The notes: generated by a model from the letters alone, not told the origin. A stretch of DNA of 57,454 nucleotides from an uncultured Desulfovibrio sp. (GCF_910584445.1 NZ_CAJUBO010000018.1:1-57454); one strand, 5' to 3'. Shown: positions 16,776 through 25,588, counted from the stretch's first letter. Made by a program: numbers and translations.

Positions 16776-16824
16776 AGGACCAGACGGCGCGCCTGCCCGC
16801 ATGCCGGCCGCCGGGGCGCCCCGC

Positions 16825-16853
16825 TTGCGGAAGACGCGTCACTGACATACCAT
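16825..16853 (+). promoter_or_regulatory. Candidate promoter for the Nudix-UbiD pair
   Basis: TTGCGG, 17-bp spacer, TACCAT, ending 19 nt before the Nudix start codon. Close spacing to the ATG implies a very short leader. Visual assignment only. Confidence 0.3.
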
Positions 16854-16872
16854 CGGCCCGCAGGAGCGTTCC

Positions 16873-17361
16873 ATGAAAAAAACCGTCCTCTGCCCGCATT
16901 GCGGCAAGCCCTACAGCTGCTGGCGCAATCCCTCGCCCACCACGGACGTGGTCATCCACGAGCCGGGACGGGGCGTGGTCATTATCCGCCGCGCCAATGC
17001 GCCGCTGGGCTTTGCCCTGCCCGGCGGCTTCATCGAGGAAGGCGAACAGGCCGAAGCCGCCGCCGTGCGCGAGATGCGCGAGGAGACGGGGCTTGATGTG
17101 CGCCTCACCGGCCTGCTCGGCGTCTATTCCCGCCCGCATCGGGACCCGCGCCAGCATACCCTGAGCGTGGTCTTCACCGGACGCCCCACCGACCCGGAGG
17201 CGCTGCGCGCGGGCGATGACGCGGCGGCGGCGGCCTTTTATCCGCTGGAGGCGCTCCCCTCCCCGCTGGTGTTCGACCACGCGCGCATCCTGGCGGACTT
17301 TGCCGAAGCGCTCGCGGGGCGGCGGCGGCTCGCGCCCGTGGAACCGCCGGAGGACGACTAG
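16873..17361 (+). CDS. Nudix hydrolase with N-terminal zinc-ribbon-like CxxC...C
   Basis: A 162-residue protein with a complete Nudix box, GGFIEEGEQAEAAAVREMREETG, near residues 52-75, fitting GX5EX7REUXEEXGU. Members cleave nucleoside diphosphates linked to another moiety. The N-terminus CPHCGKPYSCWRNPSPTTDVVI resembles the short Cys cluster seen in NADH-pyrophosphatase-like and ADP-ribose-type Nudix proteins. The substrate cannot be decided from sequence. The ATG has GGAGCG upstream. The stop is 2 nt before the GTG of the UbiD gene, so the two are translationally linked. Confidence 0.88.
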   Translation: MKKTVLCPHCGKPYSCWRNPSPTTDVVIHEPGRGVVIIRRANAPLGFALPGGFIEEGEQAEAAAVREMREETGLDVRLTGLLGVYSRPHRDPRQHTLSVVFTGRPTDPEALRAGDDAAAAAFYPLEALPSPLVFDHARILADFAEALAGRRRLAPVEPPEDD

Positions 17362-17363
17362 CC

Positions 17364-19226
17364 GTGGGCTATGCCGGACTTCAGGAATGCGTGCGCGACC
17401 TTGAGGCGCGCGGCGACCTCCTGCGCGTGGACGTTCCCGTGGACCCGCATCTGGAGCTGGCGGCCATCCAGCGCCGCGCCTTCCGCGCCGGCGCGCCGGC
17501 GCTGCTGTTCACCCGCGTGGCGGGGACCGGCTTCCCGGTGCTCGCCAACCTGTTCGGCACGCGCGAGCGCCTGCGCTTCCTGTTCCGCGAGGGTCTGGCC
17601 GCCACCGAGGCCGTGCTGGCGGGCAAGGCCGATCCCCTTGGCCTGCTGCGCCGCCCCGGCCGCGCCTTCGCCGCCCTGGGTGGCCTTGCGCGCATGCTGC
17701 CGCGCGGCCCCCTGCCCGGGGCGGGATGCGCGCCGGCGCTGCACTGCCGTTCCCCCCTGGCGGCGCTCCCGCGCCTCACCTCCTGGCCCATGGACGGCGG
17801 TCCCTTCATCACCCTGCCTCTGGTCTACAGCGAAGATCCGGCCCGGCCCGGCGTCAATGCCTCCAATCTCGGCATGTACCGCATCCAGATGGCGGGGAAC
17901 GACTATGCCGACGATGAGGTGGGACTCCATTACCAGATCCACCGCGGCATCGGCGTTCATCACGCCCACGCGCTGGCGGCCGGACGACCGCTTCCGGTCC
18001 GCATCCATGTGGGCGGCCCCCCGGCCCTGACGGTGGCCGCGGTCATGCCGCTGCCGGAAGGGCTTTCCGAACTGCGCTTCGCGGGCCTGCTGGGCGCCCG
18101 GCGCGTGCGCCTCGCCCGCGGTGACGACGGCCTGCCCCTGCCGGTCCTGGCCGAAGCGGATTTCTGCATCTCCGGCTATGTCCTCCCCGAAACGCGGCCG
18201 GAAGGACCCTTCGGGGACCATGTGGGCTATTACAGCCTGCGCCATGACTTTCCGGCGTTGCGCGTGGTCTCCGTGCGGCACCGGGCCGATGCCGTCTGGC
18301 CCTTCACCTCCGTGGGGCGGCCGCCGCAGGAGGACACGGTGTTCGGGGAGTTCATCCACGAACTCACCGGACCGCTGGTGCCGCAGGTCTTCGCGGGCGT
18401 GCGCGAGGTGCATGCCGTGGACGCGGCGGGCGTGCATCCGCTCCTCCTGGCCCTGGGCAGCGAACGCTATACGGCCTGGGAGGCGGCGCGCCGTCCGCGC
18501 GAACTGCTCACCCAGGCCTTCCACCTGCTCGGCGCCACCCAGACCGCCCTGGCAAAATATGTGCTCATGGCCGCGCAGGAAGACGCCCCCGGACTCTCCT
18601 GCCGCCAGGTGGGCGCCTTTCTCGGCCACATGCTCGAACGCGCGGACTTCAGCCGGGACCTGCACTTCATCACGCGGAGCACCAACGACACGCTGGACTA
18701 CACGGGAACGGCCCTGCACGAGGGTTCCAAGCTCATCTGGGCCTCCGCCGGCGAACCGCGCCGCAGGCTTGCCGCCGGCGCCGACGGCCTGGGCGTCCTG
18801 CCGGACCTGCCGCCCGGCTTCGGCGATCCGCATGCGGCCGCCCCCGGCATCCTCGCGCTCGGCGGTCCGCGCCACGCGCGCGGACGCGGCGAACCCGACC
18901 CGGCCATGGAAGAGCTGGCGCGGCGCCTCGAAGCCTGGGACCGGCGCGAGGCTTTCCCCCTTGTGGTGGTCGCCGATGACGCCGCCTTTTGCGCGGCCGC
19001 GCTGGACAACCTGCTCTGGGTCACGTTCACGCGTTCCGACCCGGCGACGGACTGTTACGGCGCGCATGCGCGCATCACGGCGCGGCACTGGGCCTGCGAA
19101 GCGCCGCTCATCATCGACGCCCGCATCAAGCCCTTCCATGCGCCGCCCATGGAGGAAGATCCCGCGCTCGTCGCCCGCGTGGAGGCGCTGGCCGCGCCGG
19201 GCGGCCCGTTCCACGGCCTCTGGTAG
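17364..19226 (+). CDS. UbiD-family decarboxylase
   Basis: A prenylated-FMN-dependent decarboxylase family member, 620 residues. Typical segments are LFTRVAGTGFPVLANLFGTRER, the Mn/phosphate site region NLGMYRIQMAGNDYADDEVGLHYQIHRGIGVHHAHA, and PEGPFGDHVGYYS with the catalytic acidic pair region. It is longer than E. coli UbiD (about 497). It resembles the long form often annotated as a menaquinone-biosynthesis decarboxylase, and this organism makes menaquinone by the futalosine route. The GTG start lies 2 nt after the Nudix stop. No UbiX (flavin prenyltransferase) is in the window. Confidence 0.9.
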   Translation: MGYAGLQECVRDLEARGDLLRVDVPVDPHLELAAIQRRAFRAGAPALLFTRVAGTGFPVLANLFGTRERLRFLFREGLAATEAVLAGKADPLGLLRRPGRAFAALGGLARMLPRGPLPGAGCAPALHCRSPLAALPRLTSWPMDGGPFITLPLVYSEDPARPGVNASNLGMYRIQMAGNDYADDEVGLHYQIHRGIGVHHAHALAAGRPLPVRIHVGGPPALTVAAVMPLPEGLSELRFAGLLGARRVRLARGDDGLPLPVLAEADFCISGYVLPETRPEGPFGDHVGYYSLRHDFPALRVVSVRHRADAVWPFTSVGRPPQEDTVFGEFIHELTGPLVPQVFAGVREVHAVDAAGVHPLLLALGSERYTAWEAARRPRELLTQAFHLLGATQTALAKYVLMAAQEDAPGLSCRQVGAFLGHMLERADFSRDLHFITRSTNDTLDYTGTALHEGSKLIWASAGEPRRRLAAGADGLGVLPDLPPGFGDPHAAAPGILALGGPRHARGRGEPDPAMEELARRLEAWDRREAFPLVVVADDAAFCAAALDNLLWVTFTRSDPATDCYGAHARITARHWACEAPLIIDARIKPFHAPPMEEDPALVARVEALAAPGGPFHGLW

Positions 19227-19287
19227 GCACGAAGCGCCGGACTGACGATGGCAACGGGGGAAGATCCGTTGATGCCGCTTCCAGATT

Positions 19288-19372
19288 CCGTCCGGAGCGG
19301 AGCGACAGACGGATGCTGGTGCCGGAAGAATCCGAAAAAATACGAGCTTTCGGCGCTGGCGTGTCACCAACG
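19288..19372 (+). repeat. Degenerate copy of the interspersed repeat (copy C)
   Basis: In the 181-bp gap before nadE, the segment shares ordered blocks with 33650-33720 of the full repeat: GGAGCGGAGCGA, then ATCCGAAAAAATA, then GCGCTGGC. Spacing between blocks is comparable and the intervening bases have diverged. No terminal CTAG ends are visible. It reads as an old, decayed copy or a partial unit. Confidence 0.55.
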
Positions 19373-19407
19373 CAAAACATGACAACGCCGACAACGGAAA
19401 GGACGCC

Positions 19408-21174
19408 ATGAACATCGCCATGATCCAGTGCGACAGCGTTCCCGGCGACGTGGCGGGCAATGCCGCCCTCATTCTGGAACAGGCGCGCAAGGCCCACGGG
19501 GCCGCGCTGTGCGTCACGCCGGAGCTGGCGCTGTGCGGCCCGCGCCCCGGAGAATACCTGCACGCCCGCGACTTCGCCAGCGGCTGCCGCGCGGCCCTGG
19601 ACGACCTTGCCGCCGCCCTCGCGGACGGCCCGGCCCTGCTGCTGGGAGCGCCCGCGCCCAGCCTTTCCCGGCCGGGGGACTTCGCCAATGCGGCCATCCT
19701 GCTCCACAGGGGGCAGGTCCACGTGGTATCGCGCAAGGTGCGCCCCAATGTCCGGCGGCACGGCGTTCCGGGCGCCGAGGCCCTGCCCTGGGACGACGGC
19801 GTTGCCTGCGGCATCCTCTCGCTGGAGGGCTGGCGCTTCGGCGTCGTCGTCTGCGAGGATGCGGCCGTGCGCGCCGAGGCCTTCTGGCGGCAACCGCCGC
19901 CGGGCGCCCATGACCCGCTCGGAGACCTCACGCGCCGCGGCGTGGACGCCATCATCCACATGACGGCCGCGCCCTACCGCCCCGGCGCCCAGGAGGAAGC
20001 CGAACGCGTGCTTTCGCATGTGGCCGCGCGCGAGCATGTCCATCTGCTCTCCGTCAACCTGGTGGGCGGGGACGGGGGCATCGTCTACAGCGGCCAGAGC
20101 CTCGCCTTTGACCCGGCGGGCCGCATGCTGGCGCGGGGCGCGGCGTTCGCGTCCGACCTCGTTGTGGTGGATACCGCGGCCGATGCCCGGGAGCATGCCG
20201 CAACCGACGCGGACGGCCTGCCTGTCGACCGCGTCGCGCCCGCCTGCTCGGGGATCGAGGAAAGCCGCTGGCGCGCCCTTGTCCTGGGCACGCGGGACTA
20301 TGCGCGCAAAAGCGGCGCGCAACGCGTGCTGCTCGGCCTTTCCGGCGGCATGGACTCCGCCCTTGTGGCCTGCGTGGCGGCCGAAGCCCTGGGTCCCGAA
20401 AACGTCACCGGCGTCCTCATGCCCTCGCCACATACCAGCCGGGCCTCGGTGGAGGATGCGGAACAGCTGGCGCGCAACCTGGGCATGGGGACCCTGACCG
20501 TGCCCATAGCGGGACTCATGGAGGCATTCACGGCCGCCCTCGCCCCCGGCCTGGAGCGATTTCCCGCAGGGCCGGGCGACGTGACCCTGGAGAATCTCCA
20601 GGCCCGCATCCGGGGCACCATCCTCGCCTCGCTCGCCAACCGGGCCGGGGCGCTCGTGCTCAATACGGGCAACAAGAGCGAGATCGCCATGGGTTACTGC
20701 ACGCTCTATGGCGACGCCGTGGGCGCGCTCGCCGTCATCGGCGACATCACCAAGACCGAAGTGTACGCTCTGGGGCGCTGGCTCAATGCCTGGAAAGGGC
20801 GCGAACTCATCCCGGAGGCGGTCTTCATCAAGGCGCCGAGCGCGGAACTGCGCCCCGGACAGAAGGATACCGACTCCCTGCCGCCCTATGACCTGCTCGA
20901 TCCGCTGCTGGAGCGCCTTCTGGCCGCATCCGGCTGCGCGGACGCCCTGCGGCCCGATGCGCTTTGCTGTGATGGGGAAACGCGGGAAGGACCGGCCCGC
21001 GACACGGGTCCGGACGGCGAGGACTGCTCGGGACTCTGCGCCGAAGTGCGCGGGCGCCTGTTCGCGGCGGAATTCAAGCGGCGCCAGTTGCCGCCCGCGC
21101 TCAGGGTGAGCCGCATCCCCTTCGGGCAGGGCGGTTGGCAGGTCCCGGCGGTGGGCCGGTACCGCATGCCCTGA
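19408..21174 (+). CDS. nadE: Glutamine-dependent NAD+ synthetase
   Basis: Final step of NAD synthesis: amidation of deamido-NAD using ammonia from glutamine. The 588-residue protein joins an N-terminal nitrilase-type glutaminase with triad E39 (TPELALCG), K110 (SRKVRP) and C149 (VVVCEDA) to a C-terminal synthetase. The synthetase has the PP-loop SGGMDS at residues 312-317, PSPHTSRASVEDA, and NTGNKSEIAMGYCTLYGD. An insertion near the C-terminus (around residues 505-540, rich in Asp and Gly) is extra. The ATG at 19408 is preceded by GAAAGGAC. It is convergent with the following fusion gene, with an 18-bp gap and no terminator. Confidence 0.96.
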   Translation: MNIAMIQCDSVPGDVAGNAALILEQARKAHGAALCVTPELALCGPRPGEYLHARDFASGCRAALDDLAAALADGPALLLGAPAPSLSRPGDFANAAILLHRGQVHVVSRKVRPNVRRHGVPGAEALPWDDGVACGILSLEGWRFGVVVCEDAAVRAEAFWRQPPPGAHDPLGDLTRRGVDAIIHMTAAPYRPGAQEEAERVLSHVAAREHVHLLSVNLVGGDGGIVYSGQSLAFDPAGRMLARGAAFASDLVVVDTAADAREHAATDADGLPVDRVAPACSGIEESRWRALVLGTRDYARKSGAQRVLLGLSGGMDSALVACVAAEALGPENVTGVLMPSPHTSRASVEDAEQLARNLGMGTLTVPIAGLMEAFTAALAPGLERFPAGPGDVTLENLQARIRGTILASLANRAGALVLNTGNKSEIAMGYCTLYGDAVGALAVIGDITKTEVYALGRWLNAWKGRELIPEAVFIKAPSAELRPGQKDTDSLPPYDLLDPLLERLLAASGCADALRPDALCCDGETREGPARDTGPDGEDCSGLCAEVRGRLFAAEFKRRQLPPALRVSRIPFGQGGWQVPAVGRYRMP

Positions 21175-21191
21175 GCGGGAGTGGCCGCGGC

Positions 21192-22325
21192 TCAGCGCCG
21201 CCGCTTGCGCACGGCCGCACAGGCGCTGAGGAAAAGCTGGTATTTGCGGCTCTCCACCCGCGCCCGGCACGAAAGTTCGTTGGGCGAACAGGTGGGGGCG
21301 GGCGTCTCCAGCGGCAGGGGAAGATAGCCGAGCGCCTCAAAGGCTCCTGCAAAACGCTCGCGACAGTCGGCGGGAATATAGCCGTCAAAGACCAGATCGT
21401 GCCCCCCGGCCTCGCGCACGGCAAGGGCGGCGTAGTCACGCCAGAGGTCACTCTCAAAAATGCGGCGCGTCAGTTGGTCCAGGCGCAGCCAGTCGGTCTG
21501 GCTCGCGGCCAGGGCGTGGAGCGACGGGGCAGCTGCCGCCGAGGCCCGCGCCAGCGCCCAGAGTCCGTCGCCGCTCACCACCCGCACCCCCGGAAACAGC
21601 CTGCGCGCTGCCGTGGACTTGCCCGACCCCGGCGCACCCATCAGCAAAACCGCAAAGGGGCGCGTCGGACGCACATGAACGACCTCGCGCCGCACCGGGT
21701 CTCCGATCTGGGACACGCCGGACCCCATGTGCTTCCAGGCATAGGGCGCGAGCATGGCGCTCACGCCGGCCCACGTGGGAAAACGGCGCGTGTCGATGCT
21801 GCGCCGCACGGAGACCCAGCCGCTGCCCGCGCTTCCGTCAGACCCGGTCTCCTGTCCGGCGTCCGCGCAAATTTCGGGGCTGGCGACGCCTATCTCCAGG
21901 ATCAGGACACCGCCGGGCTGCAGCCGCGACATCATGGACGCCACCAGCGCCGGCTGATCCGCAGCGTAATGCAGGGCGGACGCGCACAGGATCACATCAA
22001 AACGCCTATCGGCTCCGAGAGGGGAAGCCGCGGCGTCCGCTCCGCCATCGCCGTCCGCGCGGGAGGGATCAAGGATGCCCCAGTCACACGCGAAAAAATC
22101 GCAGTAGGGGAAGCGTTCCCGCGCACGGGCCACGGCCTCGGGGTCCCTGTCGATGCCCACCACGCGCACGGCCGCGTCGAACGAGGCATAGCCGCAAAAA
22201 AAGCCCTCATTGCAGCCGACATCGAGAAAGGACAGTCCAGACAGCGGCGGCAGCGCAAGCGACGCGAGCTTCGCAAACGACGCGGAATCGCCCGGCTGGT
22301 CGGGAAAACTCTGGTAGGCCGCCAT
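21192..22325 (-). CDS. Fusion of a SAM methyltransferase and a P-loop kinase-like domain
   Basis: A 377-residue two-domain protein. Residues 30-170 form a class I methyltransferase: motif I FLDVGCNEGF (34-42), an acidic strand-2 end VVGIDRDPEAV, FDVILCASALHYA and LQPGGVLILEIG. A linker follows, then a Walker A P-loop GAPGSGKS at 230-237, with VVSGDGLWAL and a later LVFDGYIPADCRERF typical of AAA_33/polynucleotide-kinase-like folds. Substrates are unknown. It starts 17 nt after ilvN and is probably the third gene of the ilvB-ilvN unit. No good ribosome-binding site is seen. I do not recognise a named family for the whole protein. Confidence 0.75.
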   Translation of the reverse strand: MAAYQSFPDQPGDSASFAKLASLALPPLSGLSFLDVGCNEGFFCGYASFDAAVRVVGIDRDPEAVARARERFPYCDFFACDWGILDPSRADGDGGADAAASPLGADRRFDVILCASALHYAADQPALVASMMSRLQPGGVLILEIGVASPEICADAGQETGSDGSAGSGWVSVRRSIDTRRFPTWAGVSAMLAPYAWKHMGSGVSQIGDPVRREVVHVRPTRPFAVLLMGAPGSGKSTAARRLFPGVRVVSGDGLWALARASAAAAPSLHALAASQTDWLRLDQLTRRIFESDLWRDYAALAVREAGGHDLVFDGYIPADCRERFAGAFEALGYLPLPLETPAPTCSPNELSCRARVESRKYQLFLSACAAVRKRRR

Positions 22326-22342
22326 CGACGCCGGACCGCCGC

Positions 22343-22834
22343 TCAGTTTTCGCCCTGGCGCGAACGGCGCATGGCTACGGAGCCGGTGCGCGCAATCTCC
22401 TTGATGCCGAAGCGCTGGAGCAGGCTGAGGATGGCCTCGAGCTTTTCGTGATCGCCGGTGGCCTCGATGGTCATCTCGTTGTGGCTCACGTCCACCACCT
22501 TGCAGCGGAAGATCTCCACCGTACGCAGGATCTCGCCACGGGCCGGCCCTTCGGCCTGCACCTTGACGAACATCATCTCCCGCTCCACGGCCTGAAGCTC
22601 GGAAAAATCCACCACCTTGATGACCGAGACGATCTTGTGGAGCTGCTTCATGATCTGCTCAAGGATCATGCTGTCGCCATAGGTGGTGATGGTCATGTGG
22701 GAGGTGCCGTCCTCAAGGGCCGGGGCCACATTGAGCGAGTCGATATTGAAACCGCGCCCGCTGAACAGGCCCACCACGCGCGAAAGCACGCCCGGCTCGT
22801 TCTCCACGAGGACGGAAAGCACATGCCGCTGCAT
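22343..22834 (-). CDS. ilvN: Acetolactate synthase small (regulatory) subunit
   Basis: Regulatory subunit that binds valine and stabilises the catalytic subunit. The 163-residue protein has an N-terminal ACT domain (HVLSVLVENEPGVLSRVVGLFSGRGFNIDSLNV) and a C-terminal ALS_ss domain (FRCKVVDVSHNEMTIEATGDHEKLEAILSLLQRFGIKEIARTG). The start is set by AAGGAGAAACGCA immediately before the ATG. Longer in-frame starts are not needed. The length and single ACT match the IlvH/IlvN family. It is 170 nt downstream of ilvB. Confidence 0.96.
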   Translation of the reverse strand: MQRHVLSVLVENEPGVLSRVVGLFSGRGFNIDSLNVAPALEDGTSHMTITTYGDSMILEQIMKQLHKIVSVIKVVDFSELQAVEREMMFVKVQAEGPARGEILRTVEIFRCKVVDVSHNEMTIEATGDHEKLEAILSLLQRFGIKEIARTGSVAMRRSRQGEN

Positions 22835-23003
22835 TGCGTTTCTCCTTACCTGCCTGAACCCCTTCCCCGCTCCGGCCCCGGGCCGAAGCGGGAGGATCAT
22901 CCGCCAAAAAAACAGGAACTCCGCCGCATTCCCTGCGCCACGCGCGCCGTGCCGGCGCCGCGTCCGACGGGAAGCGTCCTTTCACATGACCATGAAAGGG
23001 ATC

Positions 23004-24704
23004 CTACACCAGAAGCATCTCGTCCAGGGCCGCGCCCGCCGGAACGATGGGATAGACGTTCTCTTCCCGCTCCACGCGCACATCCACAAAGGCGGGATTG
23101 GGGGTGGAGAGGGCCTTTTCCAGCTCGGGGAGCAGGTCGCAGGCGCGTTCGATGCGGTAGCCCTCGGCGCCGTAGGCCTCTGCCAGGCGCACGAAGTCGG
23201 GCTGCGCCTCCATGTTGGTGGAGCTGTAGTTGCCGCTGTAGAACAGTTCCTGCCACTGGCGCACCATGCCCAGATGCTGATTGTTGAGGATGACCACCTT
23301 GACCGGCAGCCGGTTGGCGACGGCGGTGGCAAGCTCCTGAATATTCATCTGGAGGGAGCCGTCGCCCGCCACGGCGATGACCATCCTGTCCGGCAGGGCC
23401 AGCTGCGCGCCGATGGCGGCGGGAAAGCCGTAGCCCATGGTGCCGAGGCCGCCGCTGGTGAGCAGGGTGCGCGGCTTGGTGAAGGCATAATACTGGGCGG
23501 CCCACATCTGGTGCTGGCCCACCTCGGTGGCGATGATGGCGTCGCCCCGCGTGAGTTCGCGCAGGGCCTCGATGACCTGCTGCGGCTTGATGGCGCCGTC
23601 GGGTCCGGAGGGCTGGTAGGAAAGGGGCTTGCTCTTTTTCCAGCCGGTCACGTCCTTGAGCCACAGGGCATGCAGGGTGGCCCAGTCGGTATCGGCGTGT
23701 CTGGTGCGGCAGATGTCGAGGATGCCGGCCAGCGCCAGCTTGCAGTCGCCCACCACCGGGATGTCCACCTCCACATTCTTGCGGATGGAGGTGGGGTCGA
23801 TGTCGATATGGACGATGCGCGCCTTGGGCGCGAACGCCGCGATCTTGCCGGTGACGCGGTCGTCGAAGCGCGCGCCCGCGCAGATGAGCAGATCCGCGTT
23901 GTTGATGGCGAGATTGGCGGCATAGGTGCCGTGCATGCCCACCATGCCGAGAAAAAGCTCGTCCGTGGCGGGAAAGCCGCCCAGCCCCATGAGCGTGGCC
24001 GTGACCGGGATGCGCAGCTCGCGCGCGAGCGCGGCCACTTCCTCCGCCGCATCGGCCATGACGACGCCGCCGCCGCAGATGAGCACGGGCCGCTGCGATT
24101 CCGCGATGACCTCGGCCGTGCGCCGGAGCTGGTTGAGATTGGGCTTGTAGGTCGGATTGTAGCTGCGCATGGAGATCTCGTCCGGCCAGAGGAACTCCGT
24201 GGTGGCCTGGACGACATCCTTGGGCAGGTCCACAAGGACCGGCCCGGGACGGCCCGAACGGGCGAGGTAGAACGCCTGGCGGATGGTGAGCGCCAGCTTT
24301 TTCACGTCCTTCACCAGAAAATTGTGCTTGGTGCAGGGCCGCGTGATGCCGACGATGTCCACCTCCTGGAAGGCGTCGTTGCCGATGAGCTGGGTGGGCA
24401 CCTGCCCGGTGACGACCACCAGCGGGATGGAATCCGCGTAGGCCGTGGCGATGCCCGTAACGGTATTGGTGGCGCCCGGGCCGGAGGTCACGAGGCATGC
24501 CCCCACCTTGCCCGAGGCGCGGGCGTAGCCATCGGCCGCGTGGACGGCCCCCTGTTCATGGCGGGTGAGCACATGGCGGATCTCGGGGTGGCGGGGAAGT
24601 TCGTCATAGATGTCGATGACCGCGCCGCCGGGATAGCCGAACAGGATATCCACGCCCTCGCGTTTCAGGGATTCCAGGAGGATAAAGGCGCCGGTGCGTT
24701 CCAT
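23004..24704 (-). CDS. ilvB: Acetolactate synthase large (catalytic) subunit
   Basis: ThDP- and FAD-dependent condensation of two pyruvates, or pyruvate with 2-oxobutyrate, the first common step of branched-chain amino-acid synthesis. The 566-residue protein shows the catalytic Glu region LTRHEQGAVHAADGYARASG, the FAD/central domain AGARFDDRVTGK, and the ThDP motif GDGSLQMNIQELATAVANRLPVKVVILNNQ. It also has GGLGTMGYGFPAAIGA and a C-terminal PAGAALDEMLLV. The ATG at 24702-24704 has AAAGGACATTC upstream, and homologues begin similarly. It leads the ilvB-ilvN-fusion unit. Confidence 0.98.
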   Translation of the reverse strand: MERTGAFILLESLKREGVDILFGYPGGAVIDIYDELPRHPEIRHVLTRHEQGAVHAADGYARASGKVGACLVTSGPGATNTVTGIATAYADSIPLVVVTGQVPTQLIGNDAFQEVDIVGITRPCTKHNFLVKDVKKLALTIRQAFYLARSGRPGPVLVDLPKDVVQATTEFLWPDEISMRSYNPTYKPNLNQLRRTAEVIAESQRPVLICGGGVVMADAAEEVAALARELRIPVTATLMGLGGFPATDELFLGMVGMHGTYAANLAINNADLLICAGARFDDRVTGKIAAFAPKARIVHIDIDPTSIRKNVEVDIPVVGDCKLALAGILDICRTRHADTDWATLHALWLKDVTGWKKSKPLSYQPSGPDGAIKPQQVIEALRELTRGDAIIATEVGQHQMWAAQYYAFTKPRTLLTSGGLGTMGYGFPAAIGAQLALPDRMVIAVAGDGSLQMNIQELATAVANRLPVKVVILNNQHLGMVRQWQELFYSGNYSSTNMEAQPDFVRLAEAYGAEGYRIERACDLLPELEKALSTPNPAFVDVRVEREENVYPIVPAGAALDEMLLV

Positions 24705-24720
24705 GAGCGAATGTCCTTTT

Positions 24721-24772
24721 GCTCTGGACAGAGCGTTTTCATGATGCCCGGTCGTCCGCCGGGCGGACGACC
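24721..24772 (-). promoter_or_regulatory. Paired hairpins in the ilvB leader
   Basis: In the 228-bp gap upstream of ilvB there are 11-nt perfect inverted arms, GGTCGTCCGCC at 24750-24760 and GGCGGACGACC at 24762-24772. Closer to the gene lies a second palindrome, GCTCTGGACAGAGC, at 24721-24734. Together they occupy the last ~70 nt before the ribosome-binding site. No branched-chain-rich leader peptide was found. They could affect mRNA structure or bind a regulator; the function is inferred only. Confidence 0.45.
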
Positions 24773-24932
24773 ACCACAGCGCCGACGCGCAAGGATCGTG
24801 CGCGGGGCGGATGCGGGTCTTGAACTTCCGCGAACCGAAGCTCCCACGAGTGCGGCGCCTGACGGGACCGATGTCCCGAAGCCCGGAAACCGGGCGCGGA
24901 CCCGGCACTGCCGCGTCGTCGGGAGAAGGCGC

Positions 24933-25163
24933 CTAGCGGCCTTCCTTCTTCAGGCGGTCAAGGATGTCCATGAGCTGGGTCTTGTTCTCCAGCTTCTGCT
25001 TCTTGAGCTGCTTGAGGGTCTGCTCCTCGGTGGGGGTACGGTAGCCCTTGCCCTCCAGCTTTTCCACCTGCTTTTCATACAGCACATGATCGTCCCACAG
25101 GGATTTCAGGTCGGGGTCCGTGGGGGCGTACTTTTCCAGAAGGTCGAGTTCATGCTGGTCCAT
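24933..25163 (-). CDS. DUF465 (YdcH/SlyX-like) small coiled-coil protein
   Basis: A 76-residue, highly charged, all-helical protein: HELDLLEKYAPTDPDLKSLW, then VEKLEGKGYRTPTEEQTLKQLKKQKL, then MDILDRLKKEGR. This matches the DUF465 pattern of a heptad coiled coil with a conserved L.D.H..YEKQVEKLEG core (DDHVLYEKQVEKLEG). The biochemical role of the family is unknown. It lies between yggT and the ilvB leader on the same strand, 65 nt after yggT. Confidence 0.8.
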   Translation of the reverse strand: MDQHELDLLEKYAPTDPDLKSLWDDHVLYEKQVEKLEGKGYRTPTEEQTLKQLKKQKLENKTQLMDILDRLKKEGR

Positions 25164-25228
25164 GACGGCTCTCCAGGGTTAGAAGGTCGGCGCGAGGTCC
25201 GCTCGCGAAACAGGGGCGGCGGCCCGGC

Positions 25229-25531
25229 TCAGGGCAGGCCGGCGGCATACTGGGCCAGCGACCGCACCACGATGCGGTTGCACAGCTCAATGGCGAGCAG
25301 GACAATGATCGGGGAAAAGTCCAGCCCGCTCGAATAGGTGAAGGGCAGCCACTTGCGTACCCGGTAAAAGACCGGCTCCGTGAGCAGGCGCAAGGTCCGC
25401 ACGATGGGGTTGTACGGGTCGGGGCGCACCCAGGTGATGACCGCCGCGATGATGACGATCCAGAAATAGAGGTTGAGCAGCGTGCCCAGCACCATGGCAA
25501 CGGCGCTCAGGGTATTGGCAAGAACGATCAT
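25229..25531 (-). CDS. YggT-family integral membrane protein
   Basis: A 100-residue protein with two hydrophobic segments (ANTLSAVAMVLGTLLNLYFW..IIAAVITWV and FSPIIVLLAIELCNRIVV) and the family motif WVRPDPYNPIVRTLRLLTEPVFYRVRKWLP. In other bacteria YggT lies next to cell-division or proline-metabolism genes and has been linked to osmotic or division functions. Here it is followed by the DUF465 gene and preceded by a HAD phosphatase, all leftward, which looks like a small operon. Confidence 0.85.
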   Translation of the reverse strand: MIVLANTLSAVAMVLGTLLNLYFWIVIIAAVITWVRPDPYNPIVRTLRLLTEPVFYRVRKWLPFTYSSGLDFSPIIVLLAIELCNRIVVRSLAQYAAGLP

Positions 25532-25588
25532 GCGCTCTCCGAAAGCGGTGTTTTCCGGCCGGCGCGGCGGGACCAGCGCCGAGGGTGT

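Noticed and set aside
16873..17361. Nudix protein as NADH pyrophosphatase NudC
   Set aside because: The N-terminal Cys cluster is short, and the SQPWPFPxS motif of NudC is absent, so only the Nudix family is claimed.
19126..21270. 714-codon minus-strand frame opposite nadE
   Set aside because: Lies wholly over nadE and part of the UbiD gene, with no ribosome site and shadow-type composition.
24665..24847. Possible leader peptide for ilvB attenuation
   Set aside because: The frame overlapping the ilvB start is not rich in Leu, Val or Ile codons and has no Shine-Dalgarno. Only the hairpins are kept.
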